Positions 51,231 through 61,890 of a stretch of DNA of 64,000 nucleotides are shown here, one piece after another. The notes under the pieces were generated by a model. The model had not been told where the DNA came from, ran no database searches, and worked only from the letters and a program-made list of their open reading frames with translations. The position numbers and the translations under genes were made by a program. Positions within the stretch are counted from its first letter, which is position 1. Every line of letters starts with the position of its first letter. This stretch comes from Enterobacteriaceae bacterium (lineage in GTDB: Bacteria; Pseudomonadota; Gammaproteobacteria; Enterobacterales; Enterobacteriaceae), in the NCBI GenBank assembly GCA_902363335.1, contig CABIZV010000008.1, positions 124,001-188,000 on the forward strand, in the 5' to 3' direction.

Positions 51231-51360
51231 GAAGCCCGGCGTCGGTGCTATGGCACCTTATCCAGGCTACCAGTGGAGGTATCCCGGATAAGGCAAAGCC
51301 GTCGCCATCCGGCAATGTGTGCAGTAATGCCTGATGGCGCGAAGCTTATCAGGCCTACTC
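51231..51360. repeat. BIME between ygjV and sstT
   Basis: Three REP-like palindromes (GAAGCCCGGCGTCGGTGCTA...; ATCCCGGATAAGGCAAAGCC...; GCCTGATGGCGCGAAGCTTA...) lie between these convergent genes. No separate terminator was seen. Confidence 0.85.
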
Positions 51361-51362
51361 GA

Positions 51363-52613
51363 TTAACTGCGCAGGGCGTTTTTCTCAAGGCGAGCATCTT
51401 CTGCCTGACAGGCTGCCGCAGTGAACAGAACATCGGTAGAAGAGTTCAACGCTGTTTCACAGGAGTCCTGCAGCACGCCGATAATAAATCCGACAGCCAC
51501 CACCTGCATGGCAACATCATTCGGGATACCGAACATGTTACACGCCAGCGGGATCAAGAGCAGCGAACCCCCTGCCACACCAGATGCTCCACAGGCGCAC
51601 AATGACGCAACAACGCTGAGCAGTAATGCGGTTGGCAAGTCAACCGGAATGCCCAGAGTATGCACTGCCGCCAGGGTCAGCACGGTAATGGTGATAGCGG
51701 CACCGGCCATATTGATGGTGGCACCCAGCGGAATCGACACGGAATAGGTATCGCGGTCCAGATTCAGTTTTTCACATAGCGCCATATTCACCGGAATGTT
51801 GGCCGCCGAACTGCGGGTAAAGAAGGCGTAGACGCCACTTTCACGCAGACAGGCCATCACCAATGGATACGGGTTGCGGCGAATCTTCCAGAACACCAGC
51901 AGCGGGTTAATTACCAGCGCTACCAGTAGCATGCAGCCAACCAGCACCAGCAATAACTGCGCGTAGCCCCACAGGGTTGCGAAACCGGTGGTGGCGAGCG
52001 TTGAAGCGACCAGACCGAATATCCCCAGCGGAGCAAAACGGATAACCAGTTTTACGATAAACGTCACGCCGTCAGAAAGGTCATTAATCAGGTTTTTGGT
52101 GGTCTCATTGCCGTGACGCAACGCGAAGCCAAGGCCGACCGCCCACACCAGGATACCGATATAGTTGGCGTTCATCAGCGCGGTAACTGGGTTAGAAACC
52201 ATACTCATCAGCAGGCCATGCATCACCTCCACGATACCGGAAGGCGGTGTGATATCGCCTGCAGTGGCGCTCAGATGTAGCGTGGAGGGAAATAAGAAGC
52301 TAAACAGCACGGCGGTTAACGCGGCTGCAAAGGTTCCCAGTAGATAAAGGAACAGGATAGGGCGGATATTGGTTTTTTGTCCTTTCTGATGGTTAGCGAT
52401 AGAGGCCATTACCAGCATGAGTACAAGTACTGGAGCCACGGCCTTCAGTGCGCCAACGAATAGCGTCCCGAGCAGGCCAGCGGCGATGGCGGCAGGCTTA
52501 GAAGCCAGCGCCAGCAAAATACCGAGAATTAATCCAACCAGGATCTGTTTGACCAGACTGCCCTTCGTTAGCATGCGCATAAAGCCGGATGATGCGGGTT
52601 GTTGTGTCATCAT
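51363..52613 (-). CDS. sstT: SstT, Na+/serine-threonine symporter
   Basis: This DAACS-family transporter is 416 aa from 52613, or 415 aa from the adjacent ATG at 52610 (E. coli 414). Both lie after an AAGGA site. The serine-rich loop GVYAFFTRSSAANIPVNMAL and the re-entrant SVSIPLGATINMAGAAITI motif are fully conserved. It imports serine and threonine with sodium. Together with tdcC and yhaO it is the third hydroxy-amino-acid carrier in this window. Confidence 0.97.
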   Translation of the reverse strand: MMTQQPASSGFMRMLTKGSLVKQILVGLILGILLALASKPAAIAAGLLGTLFVGALKAVAPVLVLMLVMASIANHQKGQKTNIRPILFLYLLGTFAAALTAVLFSFLFPSTLHLSATAGDITPPSGIVEVMHGLLMSMVSNPVTALMNANYIGILVWAVGLGFALRHGNETTKNLINDLSDGVTFIVKLVIRFAPLGIFGLVASTLATTGFATLWGYAQLLLVLVGCMLLVALVINPLLVFWKIRRNPYPLVMACLRESGVYAFFTRSSAANIPVNMALCEKLNLDRDTYSVSIPLGATINMAGAAITITVLTLAAVHTLGIPVDLPTALLLSVVASLCACGASGVAGGSLLLIPLACNMFGIPNDVAMQVVAVGFIIGVLQDSCETALNSSTDVLFTAAACQAEDARLEKNALRS

Positions 52614-52807
52614 TGCATTCCTTAAGATGATGAGTTGTGTCTTTCCAGCGACGTATTATTTGTTACGTTTATGTCTGGATGTAAAAAAATGTTTGCTAGA
52701 TCGAGTATAAGGAAAGTCTTCGGTTGGGGAAGTACAAAATGCTGGAATTTACGCCATGCGTCATGTTTTTTAACTAAATATTTACATGCGATGGCGTGGA
52801 TTGAAAT

Positions 52808-52918
52808 ATGCAGGTAGATACTGTGGGCATTGACAACACGTAGGCCTGATAAGCTACCCGCCATCAGGCATAACCGAGCACATTGCCGGATGGCGGCTTT
52901 GCCTTATCCGGCCTACGA
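52808..52918. repeat. BIME between sstT and alx
   Basis: GGTAGATACTGTGGGCATTG is followed by two REP palindromes (GTAGGCCTGATAAGCTACCC... and GCCGGATGGCGGCTTTGCCT...). The whole unit resembles those at 35883 and 60250. It sits directly after the alx stop. The 52614-52807 part is the AT-rich sstT upstream region with no gene seen. Confidence 0.88.
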
Positions 52919-52919
52919 G

Positions 52920-53888
52920 TTACATATTCTGCTTTTTCAAATCATTACGATGGTTGACCCACGCGTTAAGTAACAGTGTGAAGGCCAGGATCCCGCCGAC
53001 AACCCCCAACGATACCGAAATCGGAATATGGTAGAACTCGACGATCAGCATCTTGATGCCGATAAACACCAGAATCACCGACAGCCCATACTTCAGCATT
53101 GAGAAGCGCTCCGCCACGCCTGCCAGCAGGAAGTACATCGCGCGCAGACCGAGAATGGCGAACAGGTTAGAGGTCAATACAATAAACGGATCGGTGGTTA
53201 CCGCAAAAATCGCCGGGATACTGTCGACCGCAAAAATCACGTCGCTCAGCTCAACCAGAATCAGCACCAGCAGCAGCGGCGTGGCAAACAGCACGCCGTT
53301 TTTGCGGGTAAAGAAGTGCTCGTTCTCTATTTTGTCGGTCATCCGTAAATGACTGCGTAACCAGCGTACCAGCGGTTTATCGCCGATGCCGCCTTCATCC
53401 TCTTTCGCCAGCGCCATTTTGATCCCGGTAAACAGCAGGAAGGCGCCAAAGACGTACAGCAGCCATTCGAACTGGGAGATAAGCCAGCTACCGGCGAAAA
53501 TCATGATGGTACGCAGCACAATCGCACCTAGCACGCCGTAAACCAGTACGCGACGCTGCAAGGCCGGTGGAATAGAAAAGTAGCTAAACAGCATCAGCCA
53601 GACAAAGACGTTATCAACGGCCAGTGATTTTTCAATCAAGTAACCGGTAAGGAACGCCAGAGCCTGCGGGTCGGCCACCGCGCGTCCCTGGGTTTGCGCC
53701 AGATACCACCAGAAAGCCGCGTTAAACAATAAAGAGAGGGTGACCCACACCAGCGACCAGGTCGCCGCCTGCTTCATGGTCATGGTCTGAGCGCCGCGAC
53801 GCCCCTGTATCAGCAGGTCAATGGCGAGCATAATCACCACGATGACCGCAAATCCGCCCCACAACAACGGGGTGCCGACTGTATTCAT
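52920..53888 (-). CDS. alx: Alx, TerC-family membrane protein (manganese/pH responsive)
   Basis: The start at 53888 (MNTVGTPLLWGGFAVI, 322 aa; E. coli 321) has an AAGGAATT site; the longer frame runs back into the riboswitch leader. TerC motifs are present: EKSLAVDNVFVWLMLF and LVELSDVIFAVDSIPAIFAV, with acidic membrane residues likely to bind Mn2+. Alx is a manganese exporter induced at alkaline pH through its leader RNA. Confidence 0.96.
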   Translation of the reverse strand: MNTVGTPLLWGGFAVIVVIMLAIDLLIQGRRGAQTMTMKQAATWSLVWVTLSLLFNAAFWWYLAQTQGRAVADPQALAFLTGYLIEKSLAVDNVFVWLMLFSYFSIPPALQRRVLVYGVLGAIVLRTIMIFAGSWLISQFEWLLYVFGAFLLFTGIKMALAKEDEGGIGDKPLVRWLRSHLRMTDKIENEHFFTRKNGVLFATPLLLVLILVELSDVIFAVDSIPAIFAVTTDPFIVLTSNLFAILGLRAMYFLLAGVAERFSMLKYGLSVILVFIGIKMLIVEFYHIPISVSLGVVGGILAFTLLLNAWVNHRNDLKKQNM

Positions 53889-53906
53889 AATCAATTCCTT
53901 ACGCAT

Positions 53907-53939
53907 AAAAAAACGGCTACCGTCAGAAGACGATAGCCG
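53907..53939 (-). terminator. Riboswitch-controlled terminator hairpin of the alx leader
   Basis: On the minus strand CGGCTATCGTC-TTCT-GACGGTAGCCG is followed by TTTTTTT, 20 bases before the alx start codon. It is the expected expression platform of the alx leader. Confidence 0.85.
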
Positions 53940-53949
53940 CTGCTTTTTA

Positions 53950-54100
53950 TGCATAGACCTCGCCTTCCGGCAAGGTCTCACTTACAACAAGAAAGGAATA
54001 CGCTTTCGTATTCCTTTTTCGTTGCCCGGCGACCGGATACGGTTTTTCACGTATCGTATTGACGATCCACCGACAAGGAAGTTACTCCCCTTTGCACGTA
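53950..54100 (-). promoter_or_regulatory. alx leader, yybP-ykoY (Mn2+) riboswitch / PRE element
   Basis: The conserved GGGGAGTA stands at 54083-54090 (minus strand). The matching arm GAGACCTTGCCGG and AGGCGAGGTCTATGCA lies at 53953-53980. Between them is the hairpin AGGAATACGAAAGCGTATTCCT. These are the diagnostic parts of the yybP-ykoY family and of the E. coli PRE (SraF) leader, which turns on alx with Mn2+ and alkaline pH by altering structure near the ribosome site and terminator. Confidence 0.92.
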
Positions 54101-54159
54101 ACAAAATATGACAGGCCATTGATTTCGTCAATGACCTGCAACATCTCTTTTACGTTGTT

Positions 54160-55146
54160 TTACGCAGCAGGCGTATCCGCCGGGAAAACGACGCCGGTCT
54201 GGCGACGAATTTCGGTCTGAACTTTGGCGGTAATCCGGCTGACCTCTAAACCAGGGTGCTCGACTTCGTTGTTTTCGACCAGGCGCGCAAATTCTTCAGC
54301 TTCATAGAGCATAGTATTAATATGCTGAGGCTGGCTGAGATCCTGCGCTTTGCTACCGCGCGGCACGAAACAGAGTTTCTGGCACTCGGAAATTTTTTCA
54401 ATCACCAGCGCCCCCGCTTCACCCTGAATTTCGCTTGGCAGGGTGGAATCGCTGACTTTGGAATGTTGCAGCGTCACGCTGAAATCACCGTAATCCATCA
54501 CCACCACGCCGTGGGCGTCAACGCCGCTATCCAGCAGACTGGCAGAAGCCTGAATCCGTTTGGGTTCGCCCCACAGCGCTACCGCTGAGGCCAGGCAGTA
54601 AAAACCGATATCCATAATCGAGCCGTTAGAGAAGGCCGGGTTAAAGGTATTTGGGTTCTCGCCATCGAGATAACGCTGGTAACGTGATGAGTACTGGCAG
54701 TAGTTGATAAACGCTTTACGAATCTGACCTATCTTCGGCAGCGATTGTTGTAGCAGTTGGAAGTTAGGCAAGCTGGCGGTTTTAAACGCTTCAAACAGCA
54801 CCACCTGATTCTCACGCGCAGTGGCAATGGCCTGCTCAACTTCGCGCAGATTGGATGCCAGCGGCTTTTCACAAATCACGTGCTTTTTATGGCGTAAGAA
54901 CAGCTCGGTCTGGGGAAAGTGTAGCGAGTTTGGGCTGGCGATATAAACCGCGTCAATATCATCGCTTTGCGCCATTGCCTCAAGCGAGGTGAATAAATGT
55001 TCGACCGGATAATCGTTAGCGAAGCTTTGTGCCTGCTCGAGGCTACGGGAATAAACGGCGGTTAATTTATACTTGCCGGTCTCATGAGCGGCGTCGACAA
55101 ACTGGCGGGTGATCCAGTTTGTGCCGATAACAGCGAAACGTATCAT
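54160..55146 (-). CDS. ygjR: YgjR, Gfo/Idh/MocA-family oxidoreductase
   Basis: This 328-aa protein has the same length as E. coli YgjR. The N-terminal Rossmann part (FAVIGTNWITRQFVDAA), the Gfo/Idh signature CEKPLASNLREVE (Lys and Pro of the active site) and NGSIMDIGFYCLASAVALWG identify the family. The substrate is unknown; NAD(P)H-dependent sugar or polyol oxidation is the family norm. It is a single gene upstream of the alx leader on the same strand. Confidence 0.93.
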   Translation of the reverse strand: MIRFAVIGTNWITRQFVDAAHETGKYKLTAVYSRSLEQAQSFANDYPVEHLFTSLEAMAQSDDIDAVYIASPNSLHFPQTELFLRHKKHVICEKPLASNLREVEQAIATARENQVVLFEAFKTASLPNFQLLQQSLPKIGQIRKAFINYCQYSSRYQRYLDGENPNTFNPAFSNGSIMDIGFYCLASAVALWGEPKRIQASASLLDSGVDAHGVVVMDYGDFSVTLQHSKVSDSTLPSEIQGEAGALVIEKISECQKLCFVPRGSKAQDLSQPQHINTMLYEAEEFARLVENNEVEHPGLEVSRITAKVQTEIRRQTGVVFPADTPAA

Positions 55147-55235
55147 AAGTGCCTTCAGGCTCCATAAAGGGATTCTTTGGTCAATGTATCACGCCTTTAT
55201 GACATTGCCAGCGCCCGACCACGCACTCTGGCATT

Positions 55236-55928
55236 TTAACGACTGGACGGACAACCGTGTTCACTGGTTGGGCTGATAATGACGCTGGAACCGAGATATT
55301 TTGGCTGACGATGGATCACTTTTGCATCAATTACCGCGCTGACGCGCGCCAGTTTCTCTCTGAACCGAACGTATTTCCCGCGCCCCTCGCTCAGGTCTGG
55401 CGCATTAAAGCCGATAGCGTCAATCCCGTATTGTTGTGCAAGCCAGATAGCCCGCTGGTTATGAAATTCCTGAGAGATCACCGTGATATGGCTTTCGCCG
55501 AAGATTTTTTGCGCCCTGACGACTGAATCAAGGGTGGAGAATCCTGCATAATCACAAAAGATCGCATGTGCCGGTACGCCTTTGACAATTAAGGCTCGCT
55601 GCATAGCGGATGGCTCATCGTAATTCTTGTTACCGTTATCGCCGCTCACCAGCAACCATCTCACCTTGCCCGCGTGATAAAGCGCGGCGGCCGAGTTGAT
55701 TCGACGATTAAAATAGTTATTTCCCGGCTTTGCTCCTAATACCAGTCCGACATTGCGCTGCGGAATCGCGCTGGCGTCATTCCACGTCAGTCCTTCACTT
55801 GCCTTATCAATACGGTGGTTGGCGATAAAGATAGTGGCGAGGGAGGCGATAAGAATGATGCCAATAAGCATAAGCATGCGCCGTACAGAGAAAAGACGTC
55901 GGAAGAACCGAAGGAATATCCGTATCAT
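55236..55928 (-). CDS. ygjQ: YgjQ, DUF218 (SanA-like) membrane protein
   Basis: This 230-aa protein has an N-terminal membrane anchor (residues 15-37) and a DUF218 domain with VGLVLGAKPG, LLVSGDNGNKNYDEPSAM, STLDSVVRA and ISQEFHNQRA. The related SanA affects vancomycin exclusion; the function of YgjQ itself is not known. It lies between ygjP and ygjR on the same strand. Confidence 0.92.
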   Translation of the reverse strand: MIRIFLRFFRRLFSVRRMLMLIGIILIASLATIFIANHRIDKASEGLTWNDASAIPQRNVGLVLGAKPGNNYFNRRINSAAALYHAGKVRWLLVSGDNGNKNYDEPSAMQRALIVKGVPAHAIFCDYAGFSTLDSVVRAQKIFGESHITVISQEFHNQRAIWLAQQYGIDAIGFNAPDLSEGRGKYVRFREKLARVSAVIDAKVIHRQPKYLGSSVIISPTSEHGCPSSR

Positions 55929-56004
55929 GGTCGTTATCCTTAACGAAACGGGAGCTGCCGATTCTAAACTTAAGCGGCAAAAAATATAGTCACAAACGCG
56001 GAAT

Positions 56005-56508
56005 TCAGACTTTAGCCTGAGACAGGGACAAATGCGTCAGCCACAAACGGGTATCAAACTCCAGTTGGTGGTACTGCGGTTCCATATAGCAACATAGCTT
56101 ATAGAACGCTTTGTCATGTTCTTTCTCTTTGAGATGCGCGAGTTCATGCACCACGATCATTTTCAGGAACGCTTCCGGCGCGTTGCGAAACACGGTGGCG
56201 ACGCGGATCTCTGATTTGGCTTTCAGCTTGCCGCCCTGCACGCGCGACACCGCAGTATGCAAGCCCAGCGCGTTTTTCAGCACGTGGATCTTGTTGTCGT
56301 ACATCACTTTATTGATGGGCGGCGCGTTACGCAGGAACTGGCTTTTGAGATCCTGGGTGTATTGCCACAGGGCTTTATCGGTGGCGAAATCGTGGGTGCC
56401 CGGATAGCGTTTTTCCAGCACGGTGCCCAGCTTTTGTTCCGCAATCAGCGTACGAACCTGAGAAAGTAAATTTTCCGGGTAGCCCTGGAGGTAAGTTAGT
56501 TGGTTCAT
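56005..56508 (-). CDS. ygjP: YgjP, M48-type zinc metallopeptidase-like protein
   Basis: From the ATG at 56508 (MNQLTYLQGYPENLL) it has 167 aa, like E. coli. The zinc motif VVHELAHLKEKEHDKAFY (HExxH plus downstream His) and an SprT-like layout are intact. It has been described as an uncharacterised UTP pyrophosphatase/peptidase-like protein; I treat its activity as open. It is divergent from rlmG with 83 bases between the start codons. Confidence 0.92.
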   Translation of the reverse strand: MNQLTYLQGYPENLLSQVRTLIAEQKLGTVLEKRYPGTHDFATDKALWQYTQDLKSQFLRNAPPINKVMYDNKIHVLKNALGLHTAVSRVQGGKLKAKSEIRVATVFRNAPEAFLKMIVVHELAHLKEKEHDKAFYKLCCYMEPQYHQLEFDTRLWLTHLSLSQAKV

Positions 56509-56591
56509 CTTTGCCCACACAAATCATAAAAAGTGTATACTCACGCACCCTTTTCAGGGATACGCCGAAATTTTACCATTCAGGAGGGCCG

Positions 56592-57728
56592 ATGAGCCAC
56601 ATAGACAACGGTTTCCGTTCGCTGACACTAAAACGTTTCCCGGAGACGGACGACGTTAACCCGCTGCTGGCGTGGGAAGCTGCGGATGAATATCTGCTGC
56701 AACAGCTGGACGACACCGAAATTAGCGGCCCGGTGCTGCTCCTGAATGATACCTTCGGTGCCCTGGGCTGTGCGCTGGCGGAGCATACACCATATAGCAT
56801 CGGCGATTCTTATTTAAGCGAGCTGGCGACGCGTGAAAACCTACGCCACAACGATATCACTGAGTCTAGCGTTAAGTTTCTCGACAGTACCGCCGAATAC
56901 CCGCAGGCGCCGGGCGTGGTGCTGATTAAGATCCCCAAAACCATGGCCCTGCTGGAACAGCAACTGCGCGCTTTGCGTGAGGTTGTTACCCCGCAAACGC
57001 GTATTATCGCGGGCGCGAAAGCGCGAGATATCCACACATCAACGCTTGAACTGTTTGAAAAGGTGCTCGGCCCAACGACCACTACGCTCGCGTGGAAAAA
57101 AGCCCGTCTGATTAACTGTACCTTCAGCAAACCTGCTCTGGCCGATGCATCACTGACGCTGAGCTGGAAGCTGGAAGGCACCGACTGGACTATCCACAAT
57201 CACGCTAACGTCTTTTCCCGTACCGGGCTGGATATTGGTGCGCGCTTCTTTATGGAACACCTGCCGGAGAACCTGGAAGGCGAGATTGTCGATCTCGGCT
57301 GCGGCAACGGCGTTATCGGGATGACTTTGCTTGAGAGAAACCCGCAAGCCAGCGTCGTATTTGTGGATGAATCGCCAATGGCCGTCGCATCCAGCCGTCT
57401 GAACGTGGAAAGTAATCTGCCTGAAGCGCTGGATCGCTGCGAGTTTATGATCAATAACGCGCTCTCCGGCGTCGAGCCGTTCCGCTTTAACGCGGTGCTG
57501 TGCAACCCGCCGTTCCACCAGAAACACGCGCTGACCGATAACATCGCCTGGGAGATGTTCCATCACGCCCGCCGCTGCCTGAAAATCAACGGTGAGCTGT
57601 ATATTGTGGCCAACCGTCACCTGGACTACTTCCACAAGCTGAAGAAGATTTTCGGCAACTGTGAAACCATCGCCACCAATAACAAATTTGTGGTGCTGAA
57701 AGCGGTGAAATTAGGCCGCCGTCGCTAA
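56592..57728 (+). CDS. rlmG: RlmG, 23S rRNA m2G1835 methyltransferase
   Basis: The ATG at 56592 follows CAGGAGG and gives 378 aa, identical in length to E. coli RlmG. The N-terminal domain is a degenerate methyltransferase fold. The C-terminal half has the SAM loop IVDLGCGNGVIGM, the VFVDESPMAV strand and the catalytic NPPFHQ typical of exocyclic-amino guanine methylation. It modifies naked 23S rRNA at G1835. A BIME array follows. Confidence 0.96.
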   Translation: MSHIDNGFRSLTLKRFPETDDVNPLLAWEAADEYLLQQLDDTEISGPVLLLNDTFGALGCALAEHTPYSIGDSYLSELATRENLRHNDITESSVKFLDSTAEYPQAPGVVLIKIPKTMALLEQQLRALREVVTPQTRIIAGAKARDIHTSTLELFEKVLGPTTTTLAWKKARLINCTFSKPALADASLTLSWKLEGTDWTIHNHANVFSRTGLDIGARFFMEHLPENLEGEIVDLGCGNGVIGMTLLERNPQASVVFVDESPMAVASSRLNVESNLPEALDRCEFMINNALSGVEPFRFNAVLCNPPFHQKHALTDNIAWEMFHHARRCLKINGELYIVANRHLDYFHKLKKIFGNCETIATNNKFVVLKAVKLGRRR

Positions 57729-57729
57729 T

Positions 57730-58090
57730 CAGGCCCGCCGGATGGCGGCTTCGCCTTATCCGGCCTACTCCACCCTGTAGGCCCGATAAGCGCAGCGCCA
57801 TCGGGCACACCTTTGCCGGATGGCGGCAAAATTGCCTTATCCGGCCTACTCCACCCTGTAGGCCCGATAAGCGCAGCGCCATCGGGCACACCCTGCCGGA
57901 TGACGGCAAATTTCCTTATCCGGCCTACTCCACTCTGTAGGCCCGATAAGCGCAGCGCCATCGGGCATATCTTTGCCGGATGGCGGCAAATTGCCTTATC
58001 CGGCCTACTCCACCCTGTAGGCCCGATAAGCGCAGCGCCATCGGGCACACCTTTGCCGGATGGCGGCAAATTGCCTTATCCGGCCTACAA
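57730..58090. repeat. Tandem BIME array (about 80-bp period) between rlmG and fadH
   Basis: GTAGGCCCGATAAGCGCAGC recurs at 57777, 57858, 57937 and 58017 (steps 81, 79, 80). Each unit pairs a CCCGATAAGC...CATCGGGCA REP with a GCCGGATGGCGGCAAATTGC... REP. A first partial unit is at 57730-57776. The array fills the 372-base gap between these convergent genes. Confidence 0.95.
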
Positions 58091-58100
58091 TTTGGCTTCG

Positions 58101-60119
58101 TTAAATACTTAGTGCAAGCGTTGTCCCCTGTGCAATTGCCCGGCGGGCATCGAGCTCACCCGCCACATCACTGCCACCAATCAGATGCACCAGTTTTCCT
58201 AAAGCCTGTAGCGGCTCAGCCAGCACGCGGTTGGGTTCCTGACCGGCGCAGATAATCACGTTATCAACCGCCAGCAACTGCTGCTCACCGCCGATCTCAA
58301 CGTGCAATCCCACATCGTCAATTTTCTGATAGCTCACCCCCGGGATCATCTTCACACCGCGCGATAGCAGGGTGGTGCGATGGATCCAGCCGGTGGTTTT
58401 GCCAAGCCCTTCGCCCGGTTTGCTGGCTTTACGTTGCAGCATCACTATTTGCCGTGGGCTACGCGCCAGATGCGGCCCTTCCGGGCGCAGACCGCCAGAT
58501 TGCTGCAAACTGGTATCGATACCCCATTCGACGCAGAATTCGGCAATATTCTGACTGGTCGGCGAGCCCGGCTGGCTCAGATACATTGCCGTATCAAAGC
58601 CGATGCCGCCGCAGCCGATAATCGCCACGCGCTCACCGACCGGCGCTTTATCACGCAATACATCCAGATAGTTCAGTACTTTTGGATGATCAATGCCTTC
58701 AATCGGCGGCGTGCGAGGGGTGATGCCGGTGGCGAGGATCGTTTCATCGAACTGGAGAAGATCTTCTACGCTAACGCGATGATTCAATCTCAATGTCACA
58801 CCGGTTACGTCGATCATCCGACGGTAATAGCGCAGCGTTTCATAAAATTCTTCTTTGCCGGGGATCTGTTTGGCGATATTAAACTGCCCGCCGATCTCAG
58901 CGTTCGCATCAAACAAGGTCACCTGATGGCCGCGTGAAGCGGCGTTGACGGCAAAAGCCAGCCCGGCAGGGCCAGCGCCGACGACCGCCAGATTTTTGAT
59001 CTGCGTGGCAGGCCTAATGGGCATTTTGGTTTCGTGGCAGGCGCGTGGGTTTACGAGGCAAGAGGTGACTTTACCGACGAAGATCTGATCCAGACAGGCC
59101 TGGTTACAGCCGATACAGGTGTTGATCTCATCGGCCCGACCAGACTGGGCTTTCGATAGCAGTTCGGCATCGGCGAGAAACGGTCGCGCCATCGACACCA
59201 TATCAGCATCCCCGCGCGCCAGAATATCATCGGCAACCTGCGGATCGTTAATCCGGTTGGTAGTGATAAGCGGGATCGTTACATGACCTTTAAGTTTGCG
59301 GGTTACCCAGCTAAACGCGCCGCGCGGCACCGGTGTGGCGATGGTTGGGATCCGCGCTTCATGCCAGCCGATCCCGGTGTTGATGATGGTCGCTCCTGCC
59401 GCCTCAATGGCTTTTGCCAACTGGACGGTCTCGTCAAAAGTGCCGCCGTTGTCCACCAGATCGAGCATCGACAGGCGATAGATGATAATAAAATCTTTGC
59501 CGACGCGCTGACGCACCGCGCGCACGACTTCAACGGCAAAGCGCATGCGGTTGGCGTATTCGCCGCCCCACTGGTCATCGCGCTGGTTGGTGCGGGCCGC
59601 GAGGAATTCGTTAATCAGATACCCTTCGGAGCCCATCACCTCTACGCCATCATATCCGGCTTCTCGCGCCAGTTGGGCGCAGTGAGCGAAATTATCGATA
59701 AGCGTCAGGATTTCTTCATGCGTCAGGGCATGCGGCATAAAGCGGTTAATCGGGGCCTGTAGCGCTGAGGGTGCCACCAGATTTGGCTGATAGCTGTAGC
59801 GACCGGTATGCAGGATTTGCAGGGCGATTTTTCCGCCTTCCTGATGCACCGCATCAGTAATGATGCGGTGGTGCGGTAACTGGCTGACATCATTAAGCAT
59901 TGCGCCACCCGCCATGCCGACGCCGGTGGCGTCAGGGGCAATCCCTCCGCTAACAATCAGCGCCACGCCGTGACGTGCGCGTTCGGCATAGAACGCCGCA
60001 AGACGCTCCGCGCCGTCGGGATACTCCTCCAGACCGGTATGCATGGATCCCATCAGCACACGGTTTTTTAACTGGGTAAATCCCAGATCCAGCGGGGCGA
60101 ACAGCGACGGATAGCTCAT
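58101..60119 (-). CDS. fadH: FadH, 2,4-dienoyl-CoA reductase
   Basis: This 672-aa flavoenzyme matches E. coli FadH. An N-terminal old-yellow-enzyme TIM barrel (1-330, FMN) leads to a 4Fe-4S cysteine cluster (CIGCNQACLDQ...TSCLVNP, near 335-355). An FAD/NADPH domain follows (VVGAGPAGLAFAV, IIGCGGIGFDTA). It reduces the 2,4-dienoyl-CoA formed from polyunsaturated fatty acids during beta-oxidation. It stands alone between two REP blocks. Confidence 0.97.
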   Translation of the reverse strand: MSYPSLFAPLDLGFTQLKNRVLMGSMHTGLEEYPDGAERLAAFYAERARHGVALIVSGGIAPDATGVGMAGGAMLNDVSQLPHHRIITDAVHQEGGKIALQILHTGRYSYQPNLVAPSALQAPINRFMPHALTHEEILTLIDNFAHCAQLAREAGYDGVEVMGSEGYLINEFLAARTNQRDDQWGGEYANRMRFAVEVVRAVRQRVGKDFIIIYRLSMLDLVDNGGTFDETVQLAKAIEAAGATIINTGIGWHEARIPTIATPVPRGAFSWVTRKLKGHVTIPLITTNRINDPQVADDILARGDADMVSMARPFLADAELLSKAQSGRADEINTCIGCNQACLDQIFVGKVTSCLVNPRACHETKMPIRPATQIKNLAVVGAGPAGLAFAVNAASRGHQVTLFDANAEIGGQFNIAKQIPGKEEFYETLRYYRRMIDVTGVTLRLNHRVSVEDLLQFDETILATGITPRTPPIEGIDHPKVLNYLDVLRDKAPVGERVAIIGCGGIGFDTAMYLSQPGSPTSQNIAEFCVEWGIDTSLQQSGGLRPEGPHLARSPRQIVMLQRKASKPGEGLGKTTGWIHRTTLLSRGVKMIPGVSYQKIDDVGLHVEIGGEQQLLAVDNVIICAGQEPNRVLAEPLQALGKLVHLIGGSDVAGELDARRAIAQGTTLALSI

Positions 60120-60245
60120 AAGAATGTCCAGTATGTGAAATTATTGTTATGTGGTCGGATGAGTTACTAATTTAGCCGTCGGCGAGCAAAAGGGAAAAGG
60201 GCAATGCAATGATTGTGATGGGATTCAAAAAACACTCATGTGCTT

Positions 60246-60450
60246 GTGTAGATATGGGCATTGACAACATGCAGGCCTGATAAGCTACGCACCATCAGGC
60301 ATAACCGTTCACATTGCCGGATGGCGGCTACGCCTTATCCGGCCTACAAATAGCGAAGTAGCCCGGCCGAACGCAGTGACGCCGGGAACCCCGGAGTCGG
60401 TGTTACAAATAGCGGAGTAGCCCGGCCGAGCGAAGCGACGCCGGGAATTT
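60246..60450. repeat. BIME cluster between fadH and patA
   Basis: A TAGATATGGGCATTGACAAC block is followed by GCAGGCCTGATAAGCTACGC... and GCCGGATGGCGGCTACGCCT.... Then come two near-identical REPs, GTAGCCCGGCCGAACGCAGT... and GTAGCCCGGCCGAGCGAAGC.... It lies upstream of fadH and downstream of patA. The rest of 60120-60498 is the fadH promoter region, in which I did not resolve a FadR site. Confidence 0.9.
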
Positions 60451-60498
60451 GGCGCCGCTGCAACCGCATCTCTTTCGGGCTCCTGATGAGGGGCAAAC

Positions 60499-61890
<1,392 letters not shown>

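Noticed and set aside
51091..51433. Small minus-strand frames over the ygjV 3' end and REP
   Set aside because: They run across REP sequence and the antisense of ygjV, with no protein features.
57813..58255. Open frames with repeated PDGAALIGPTGWSRPDKA-type residues around the rlmG-fadH BIME
   Set aside because: They are translations of the tandem REP array, not proteins.
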